47,634 bases of DNA from positions 1 to 47,634 of the forward strand of contig JAFTWQ010000039.1 in assembly GCA_017465225.1 (NCBI GenBank), read 5' to 3'. The notes under the pieces are model-generated. The model saw nothing but the letters and a program-made list of their open reading frames with translations. It was not told where the DNA came from and made no database searches. The translations under genes were made by a program, and so were the position numbers. Every line of letters begins with the position of its first letter. Position 1 is the first letter of the stretch. This DNA comes from Bacteroidales bacterium. GTDB taxonomy: Bacteria; Bacteroidota; Bacteroidia; Bacteroidales; UBA932. This document shows positions 42,411-47,634 of this stretch, piece by piece.

Positions 42411-45356
42411 TTATCTGCGATGAGGACCGCCCGGACCACGTCCGCCGCCCTGCATACCGCCGAAATTACCGAAACGGTAGGTAAGCGAGAGGATCACATA
42501 GCGTCCGAGGGTGTTGTTACGGACCTCCTGATGGTAGTTGCCGGCGTCAGTCACGGAAAGGTTCTTTGACTGCCCGAGAATATCGTACGCCTTAAGGGCC
42601 AGAGTGAACTTGTCCTTGAAAAGAAGCTTCGTGATCTCCGCATTGAGAATGAACTCATCCTCCTGTGGAGTGGTATAGCCGTTGTACCAGTTATAATCGA
42701 GGTCTGCGATAAGGTTTATGCCTCCCGGAATGGTCCAGTTCATAGATCCATCCACCTGATTGCTCCATGTCGGATTTAGATTGAGGTTTTCCATGGTATA
42801 CCATGACTTGTTCATCCTCGTACGTCCTCCGACCGTAAGCTCCACGAAATCATTCCTGTATGTAAGACGGAGTCTCTGGGTGAAGTTCATGGTCTGCGTC
42901 TTGTTGGTCACGAACATGTCGCTCTCTCCAAGATCAGGGAAATCCATATTGAAAAGACCATAGTTGAAGCTTGCCTGCTCGGCATCATAGTATCTTCCGG
43001 TATCGAACGAATCCGCTCCGATATACGATGTAGACTGGTTGTAGCGGGCATTTGTCATAGAGAATATCGAGAATCCAGACTCACCGAAAGGAGAATTGAT
43101 CATGATTCTCATATCTGCCGAACCGGTGCCCGGGCCATTTACCGGAATCGAGTATCTCACGCCCGCATGATCATACCACTGGGCATTCGTGATGGCATCG
43201 TCAACCATGCTCGCTCCGAAACGGGTGTGAACCGATGTGAATGTCTTCTTGTTGGTATAGCCGAACATGCCTCGGATACTATGGCTGAAGTACGGGTCGA
43301 GGTTCGGGTTACCGAGAGAGATGCTCAACGGATTCGAATTGTCCGGCACAGGAAGGAGCTGCGATGTCGAAGGCTGTGCAGAGCGTCCGAAATAGAAGAA
43401 CCTTATATGGGTGTTGTCGTTGAATTCGTAGTTGAGCATAGCCTGAGGCGACCAGTTGATGACCTTGCTGTGGTAAGGATCATGTCCGGTAGTCTCATTG
43501 TATGTATCGGTCGGATTGACCGAAGCACCGAGCTGGGCGCGGAACTTCTCCTTCTGATAGCTGAAGTTAAGACCTGCACGCTGCGTGATCGAGCGGTTCA
43601 GGATCTCATTTGAATACCTTGGATCTGGAGTCTCGCCGTTTTCGATGTAGTCCAGAAAACCGTCTGTCATCAGATTATCTCCGCTGTTGTAGGTGTTCTT
43701 GTACGAAGTGTTCCTGCTCCAGTTGTAAGAATAGTTCGCCTCCAGGAAAAGGTACTTTGTCAATGGTTCCGTATAGACAACCCTTCCGTTGAGGGATGAA
43801 TTGTTCGATTTCTGGTCGAATCTCTGATTGATGATCTCATCCGACCATGCCTTGGTCTCTACATCCTTCACTGAAGTCAACGACTGGTTGAGACCTTCCA
43901 TCTCGTTGTTCCTGAAGTTGAAACGCACGTTTGCCGAAATCGTTCTTCCCGGCTTTCCGAGGCGCTGTCTGAAAAGAAGGAATCCGCTGGCTGACCAGTT
44001 GTCATTGTCGCCCACATTGCTGTTGTAGCCATGGTTGGTCGAATCACGCACCTCTCCTATTTCCGTATCGGTCCTGAATTCCGAGAATTCGCTGTATGAA
44101 CCTTTTCCGAAATTGAACTGCGGCTCGAAAAGGATCGAAGTATTCTCCGAGAACTTATGCTCCAGACGCATTCCGAAACGATGGCCGAGAGAACGGGTGG
44201 TGCTGACTCCGTTGTTGTCATAGAACAGGCGGGTATCGTCATTGACGGACTCGATTCTGGATGTCTCCTCGATCACGTCCCTGACATTGCCGCTATGCAT
44301 GTAGTTTCCAGCAAGTTCCATATCACCGTCGTACAGGTCGAAGGCACCGTTGAGACCTCCCATCCACGATGTGGCGATGCCGTTTCCACGGCCCCAGCCG
44401 CCCATTCCCATACCCATTCCGCCGCCTCCGCGCATGCCCTGCATCATACTGCCGGCCATATCGTTGAATCCACGGTTGTTGGTATTGTTTCCGTTGAGAA
44501 TGATGCTTATCTGGCTGTCATCGGTAAATCTGCCGACCATTCCGGCACCCTGATAGCGGAAGTCATTCATATCGGAACCAGCTCCGGGGACATCATGTCC
44601 GCCTCCGGCCATAAGGTTTCCGAACCATCCGTCCATCATGCCCGGCTTCATCGAAAGGTCTATCACAGTCTCTTCCTCACCGTCATCAATGCCGGTGAAC
44701 AATGCCTGGTCGGATTTCTTCTCCACAACCTTGACCTTGTCGATAAGCTTTGCAGGGATGTTCTTAGATGCGAGCTGAGGGTCGTCAAGGAAGAAAGTCT
44801 TGCCGTCGATGGTGATCTTGGTAATAGTCTCGCCATTGGCTGTAATCGTTCCGTCCGCCTCAACCTCGACTCCTGGAAGCTTCTTGAGAAGCTCCTCGAG
44901 CATGTCATTGTCGGATGTCTTGAATGACGAAGCCGAATACTCGATCGTATCCTTCTTAACGACGATAGGATTTCCTACTGCAGACACACTTGCAGCATCG
45001 AGGACCTCGACATCCTCATTCATCTTAATCTCGCCGAGATCGATGTTCTTTTCGACCACGACTTCCTGCTCATGAGACTTATAACCCATGAGTTCAGCCT
45101 TGAGGACATATGTGCCCTTCTTCACCTTTGCAAGGGTTGCAGCACCTTCAGCATCGGTAAGTTCATATTTTGCTGCAGTCTTTTCTCCCTTTACTGTAAG
45201 GGATGCGGTAGCGAATGATACCGGTTCGGATGTCTTGGCGTCAACGAGTTTCAGCTTGACGGTAAAGGAATTCTGAGCATACGCCGAGAATCCCAGAAGG
45301 AATACACATACAGTCATTATCACTCTCCGGAGAAGAGTAATACGGTTGTTAATCAT
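42411..45356 (-). CDS. Outer-membrane barrel protein (SusC-like), paralog 2
   Basis: 981 residues with the same plan as the downstream gene: signal peptide ending SAYAQ, carboxypeptidase-regulatory-like domain, plug-like domain and barrel. The first ~250 residues are very similar between the two (for example SVSAVGNPIVVKKDTIEYSASS against SAVGNPIIVKKDTIEYNASS). Its Gly/Met-rich loop differs (MQGMRGGGGMGMGMGGWGRG) and the tail is shorter (GGGRGPGGPHRR). Likely a duplicated outer-membrane importer or adhesion barrel; a TonB partner is not visible in the window. It starts 22 bases after the ruvC stop. Confidence 0.85.
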   Translation of the reverse strand: MINNRITLLRRVIMTVCVFLLGFSAYAQNSFTVKLKLVDAKTSEPVSFATASLTVKGEKTAAKYELTDAEGAATLAKVKKGTYVLKAELMGYKSHEQEVVVEKNIDLGEIKMNEDVEVLDAASVSAVGNPIVVKKDTIEYSASSFKTSDNDMLEELLKKLPGVEVEADGTITANGETITKITIDGKTFFLDDPQLASKNIPAKLIDKVKVVEKKSDQALFTGIDDGEEETVIDLSMKPGMMDGWFGNLMAGGGHDVPGAGSDMNDFRYQGAGMVGRFTDDSQISIILNGNNTNNRGFNDMAGSMMQGMRGGGGMGMGMGGWGRGNGIATSWMGGLNGAFDLYDGDMELAGNYMHSGNVRDVIEETSRIESVNDDTRLFYDNNGVSTTRSLGHRFGMRLEHKFSENTSILFEPQFNFGKGSYSEFSEFRTDTEIGEVRDSTNHGYNSNVGDNDNWSASGFLLFRQRLGKPGRTISANVRFNFRNNEMEGLNQSLTSVKDVETKAWSDEIINQRFDQKSNNSSLNGRVVYTEPLTKYLFLEANYSYNWSRNTSYKNTYNSGDNLMTDGFLDYIENGETPDPRYSNEILNRSITQRAGLNFSYQKEKFRAQLGASVNPTDTYNETTGHDPYHSKVINWSPQAMLNYEFNDNTHIRFFYFGRSAQPSTSQLLPVPDNSNPLSISLGNPNLDPYFSHSIRGMFGYTNKKTFTSVHTRFGASMVDDAITNAQWYDHAGVRYSIPVNGPGTGSADMRIMINSPFGESGFSIFSMTNARYNQSTSYIGADSFDTGRYYDAEQASFNYGLFNMDFPDLGESDMFVTNKTQTMNFTQRLRLTYRNDFVELTVGGRTRMNKSWYTMENLNLNPTWSNQVDGSMNWTIPGGINLIADLDYNWYNGYTTPQEDEFILNAEITKLLFKDKFTLALKAYDILGQSKNLSVTDAGNYHQEVRNNTLGRYVILSLTYRFGNFGGMQGGGRGPGGPHRR

Positions 45357-45378
45357 AGTTATATAAAGTTATGTTATA

Positions 45379-45936
45379 CTACTTTTTAATCCTGTCCGGA
45401 TTGTTCTCGATGAATTTCTTCCAATCGGCCTTTCCGGACACACCCGCAAGCGGGTTGGACATCTGGTAATGGTGACAGAGAGCTATGGCAAGTGCATCCG
45501 TCGCATCCAGATATTTCGGATCCAGCTCGACCTTCAATGTCTTCTGGATCATCATCGACACCTGTTCCTTTGAAGCTGCTCCGTTTCCACATATCGCAAT
45601 CTTCGCTTTCCTTGGAGCATATTCGGCCACAGGTATACCACGCATTATGGCAGCTGTTATGGCAGCACCCTGGGCTCTTCCGAGCTTCAGAACCACCTGG
45701 GCATTCTTTCCATAAAACGGGGATTCAACAGCAAGTTCGTTCGGTTTATACTCATCAATAAGCTCACCGACACCTGCAAAGATGTTGGCGAGTTTCTCGA
45801 ATGGGTCCTTGATTTTTCTCAAATCAAAGACTCCCATTGTAACAAATTTCGGGCCAGACGTACCCACACGAATGATCCCGTAACCAAGAATATTGGTTCC
45901 GGGATCAATGCCTAATATGGTCTTTTCTTTAGTCAA
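45379..45936 (-). CDS. ruvC: Holliday junction endonuclease RuvC
   Basis: 185 residues from a TTG start at 45936 (read MTKEKTILGIDPGT); no ATG exists between the serS stop and the GIDPGT motif, and the longer frame to 46086 is antisense-free but inside serS. Catalytic acids: Asp11 (GIDPGT), Glu71 (VESPF), Asp144 and Asp147 (LDATDAL). It resolves Holliday junctions with RuvAB. It overlaps the serS 3' end by 8 bases, so translation is likely coupled. Length matches the family. Confidence 0.88.
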   Translation of the reverse strand: MTKEKTILGIDPGTNILGYGIIRVGTSGPKFVTMGVFDLRKIKDPFEKLANIFAGVGELIDEYKPNELAVESPFYGKNAQVVLKLGRAQGAAITAAIMRGIPVAEYAPRKAKIAICGNGAASKEQVSMMIQKTLKVELDPKYLDATDALAIALCHHYQMSNPLAGVSGKADWKKFIENNPDRIKK

Positions 45937-47200
45937 TATAATCGAAGCCTGTGTATGGACGGAGCGCCTCCGGAATCTCGATCCTGTCACCCTTCTGATT
46001 GTTCTCGAGGAGGGCTGCCACGACACGTGGAAGAGCGAGCGAGCTACCATTGAGGGTATGCGCGAGCTGAACCTTTCCGTCAGCATCCTTATATCTGAGT
46101 TTCAGACGGTTAGCCTGATAAGACTCGAAGTTTGAAACTGAAGAGATCTCAAGCCAGCGGCCCTGTGCTGCAGAATAGACCTCGAAGTCGTAAGTGATGG
46201 CAGAAGTGAAGCTCATGTCACCACCGCAGAGACGGAGAATCCTGTATGGAAGTCCGAGGCTTGAAACGAGCTTCTCCACATGAGCGATCATCTCATCAAG
46301 AGCAGCATATGAATCCTCCGGCTTCTCGATACGCACGATCTCGACCTTGTCGAACTGATGGAGACGGTTAAGTCCGCGTACGTCCTTGCCATATGAACCT
46401 GCCTCACGACGGAAGCATGGGGTATATGCTGTCATCTTCACCGGGAAGTCATTGTTTCCAAGGATCACATCCCTATAGATGTTGGTAACAGGGACCTCAG
46501 CCGTAGGCACAAGGTAGAAGTTGTCAGCTGTAGCATGGTACATCTGGCCTTCCTTGTCAGGAAGCTGACCTGTACCGAAGCCTGAAGCCTCATTTACCAT
46601 TACCGGCGGCTCGACCTCAAGATATCCCACCTCTGTATTCATGTCGAGGAAGTAGTTGACGAGGGCTCTCTGAAGCCTTGCACCCTTACCCTTGTATACA
46701 GGGAAACCGGCACCTGTAAGCTTCACACCAAGGTCAAAGTCGATGATGTCATACTTCTTCGCAAGTTCCCAGTGAGGAAGATTGTTTTCACCGAGCTCCG
46801 GAATCTCGTTTCCGGTCTTTACAACCACATTGTCCTCTGCACACTTTCCTTCAGGAACCTGGTCGCATGGTATATTTGGAAGGAGGACGAGCAGCGAGTT
46901 GAACTCGTTGTTGTTCTCCTCTGATGTCTTCTCAATCTCTCCGGAACGCGCCTTGAGAGCAGCCACCTCGGCCTTTACAGCCTCAGCATCTTCCCTCTTG
47001 CCTTCCTTCATGAGACCGCCGATCTGTGCGGCCTTCTTCTTCTGTTCTGCCAGGCAAGCGTCAAGCTCTGTCTGGAGAGCACGTCTGTTCTGGTCAAGAA
47101 CGTTGATCTTCTCAACGATCTCCTTTGCGTCAAAATTCTTGACTGCAAGCTTCGAAATCACGAATTCCGGATTTTCACGAAGCAGTTTTAATGTCAACAT
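45929..47200 (-). CDS. serS: Seryl-tRNA synthetase
   Basis: 423-residue class II synthetase: N-terminal coiled-coil tRNA-binding arm (about 25-105) and catalytic domain with TAEVPVTN (motif 1 region), CFRREAGSYGKDVRGLNRLHQFDKVE (motif 2) and the C-terminal LNGSSLALPRVVAALLENNQ (motif 3). It charges tRNA-Ser. A dispersed repeat (47229-47255) lies in its leader and contributes a GATCTTTG that is one base from a -7 box. ruvC overlaps its stop. Confidence 0.96.
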   Translation of the reverse strand: MLTLKLLRENPEFVISKLAVKNFDAKEIVEKINVLDQNRRALQTELDACLAEQKKKAAQIGGLMKEGKREDAEAVKAEVAALKARSGEIEKTSEENNNEFNSLLVLLPNIPCDQVPEGKCAEDNVVVKTGNEIPELGENNLPHWELAKKYDIIDFDLGVKLTGAGFPVYKGKGARLQRALVNYFLDMNTEVGYLEVEPPVMVNEASGFGTGQLPDKEGQMYHATADNFYLVPTAEVPVTNIYRDVILGNNDFPVKMTAYTPCFRREAGSYGKDVRGLNRLHQFDKVEIVRIEKPEDSYAALDEMIAHVEKLVSSLGLPYRILRLCGGDMSFTSAITYDFEVYSAAQGRWLEISSVSNFESYQANRLKLRYKDADGKVQLAHTLNGSSLALPRVVAALLENNQKGDRIEIPEALRPYTGFDYID

Positions 47201-47228
47201 CTTTATTTCTGTTTAAATGTTATTTCAA

Positions 47229-47255
47229 AGATCCTTCACTTCGTTCAGGATGACA
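47229..47255. repeat. Dispersed repeat of the GATCCTTC...AGGATGAC type
   Basis: AGATCCTTCACTTCGTTCAG followed by GATGACA; ATCCT/AGGAT ends pair. I recall very similar short palindromic repeats from many unrelated bacterial genomes. Here it lies between rpmA and serS and forms the serS 5' region. Confidence 0.6.
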
Positions 47256-47269
47256 GAAAAGGATGATAG

Positions 47270-47308
47270 AAAAAAGAGGACCGAACCCTACTCGGGAAAC
47301 AGTCCTCT
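47270..47308 (-). terminator. rpmA terminator
   Basis: Minus strand: AGAGGAC, a 20-base loop, GTCCTCT, then TTTTTT. A competing stem, ACTCGGGA with TCCCGAGT (47325-47332 and 47290-47297), uses part of the loop. Confidence 0.7.
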
Positions 47309-47333
47309 ATCTTTGTCATACAAATCCCGAGTC

Positions 47334-47594
47334 TTAGTTCTCAAAAGGGAGTACCGAAACGTAAGATTTGTTGTCAGCCTTCTTGCGGAAGCTTACCTTA
47401 CCGTCAATAAGAGCGTAAAGAGTGTGATCCTTACCCATACCCACGTTCAGACCTGGGTTGTGGACAGTACCTCTCTGACGAACGAGGATGTTGCCAGCCT
47501 TTACTGCCTGATCACCGAATTTCTTGATACCGAGTCGTTTGCTATGTGACTCACGACCGTTCTTAGAACTACCGACGCCTTTTTTATGTGCCAT
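47334..47594 (-). CDS. rpmA: Ribosomal protein bL27
   Basis: 86 residues: [20 protein letters not shown] at the start, then [11 protein letters not shown] and [24 protein letters not shown], the conserved bL27 core. No N-terminal extension needing cleavage (as in Firmicutes) is present. A clear Shine-Dalgarno GAGGAGG lies 8 bases before the ATG, rare in this window. It follows the probable rplU end, as in the usual rplU-rpmA operon. Confidence 0.96.
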   Translation of the reverse strand: MAHKKGVGSSKNGRESHSKRLGIKKFGDQAVKAGNILVRQRGTVHNPGLNVGMGKDHTLYALIDGKVSFRKKADNKSYVSVLPFEN

Positions 47595-47602
47595 ATTCTG
47601 TT

Positions 47603-47609
47603 CCTCCTC
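47603..47609 (-). promoter_or_regulatory. Strong Shine-Dalgarno of rpmA (GAGGAGG)
   Basis: Minus strand GAGGAGG with an optimal gap of about 8 bases before the rpmA ATG at 47594. In Bacteroidetes ribosomes the anti-Shine-Dalgarno is usually sequestered, so such a strong site is notable. Confidence 0.7.
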
Positions 47610-47615
47610 AATTAA

Positions 47616-47634
47616 TTAAGCGATCGCATTGATC
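47616..47634 (-). CDS. rplU: Probable rplU 3' end (partial)
   Basis: Minus strand reads ...I-N-A-I-A-stop, ending at 47616, 21 bases upstream of rpmA. Only five codons are visible, so identity rests on the near-universal rplU-rpmA gene order and not on sequence. Confidence 0.4.

Overview
The window is chromosomal DNA from a member of the Bacteroidota, most likely order Bacteroidales. Evidence: many upstream regions carry the Bacteroidetes -7 box TAnnTTTG, in the clearest cases with a TTG or TTTG about 20 bases upstream; exported proteins include SusC-like/OMP_b-brl_3 barrels and lipoproteins; the arginine pathway uses an argF' transcarbamylase with the residue typical of N-succinylornithine; Shine-Dalgarno sites are almost absent; and Bacteroidetes-typical families occur (DUF4954, DUF5106-like, a 30-residue AURKAIP1/COX24-like protein). 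Genus cannot be fixed from the sequence. I see no tRNA, rRNA or CRISPR array, and no gene-free stretch longer than about 300 bases.

Layout. 1-134: end of an IS3/IS150-like element with the start of its transposase. 216-1562: a lipoprotein. 1559-7535 (minus): rlmN, a patatin/BamA-like outer-membrane phospholipase, recX and a DUF4954 gene in one tight operon, divergent from recA and a small lipoprotein (7683-9110). 9100-11604 (minus): a helix-hairpin-helix membrane protein, rsmI and an acidic coiled-coil protein, divergent from tdk. 12285-12914 (minus): an exported TSCPD protein and a small RHH-like protein.

13147-22220 (plus) is a complete arginine cluster: GNAT acyltransferase, argG, argC, argD, argF', argB, argE, argH. 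It begins with a structured leader containing an 11-codon micro-ORF, and it is peppered with repeats. The main find is a family of GC-rich palindromic elements (five copies here, four of them in this cluster). Each has a shared core of hairpins, but its outer inverted arms differ from copy to copy and still pair. Two copies sit inside the argC and argE reading frames without closing them. Two further loci (before argD and before argE) carry twin hairpins spaced exactly 51 bases apart.

22213-28361: an SGNH hydrolase, a CE1-type esterase, envelope proteins of unknown function, a thioredoxin-like protein and coaD. Then ung and lon (minus), hup (HU), the tiny mS38-like gene and rng (plus). 33872-37592 (minus): rluD, a PASTA protein, a DUF362 ferredoxin and a LysE exporter, divergent from lnt. 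39307-45356 (minus): two tandem paralogous outer-membrane barrels with Gly/Met-rich loops. 45379-47634 (minus): ruvC, serS, rpmA and the last codons of a probable rplU.

How the genes fit together. The arginine enzymes form one full route from glutamate to arginine, probably with succinyl-blocked intermediates. RecA, RecX, RuvC, Ung and Lon cover DNA repair and protein quality control. Lnt, the patatin-barrel protein, the lipoproteins and the paired barrels belong to the envelope.
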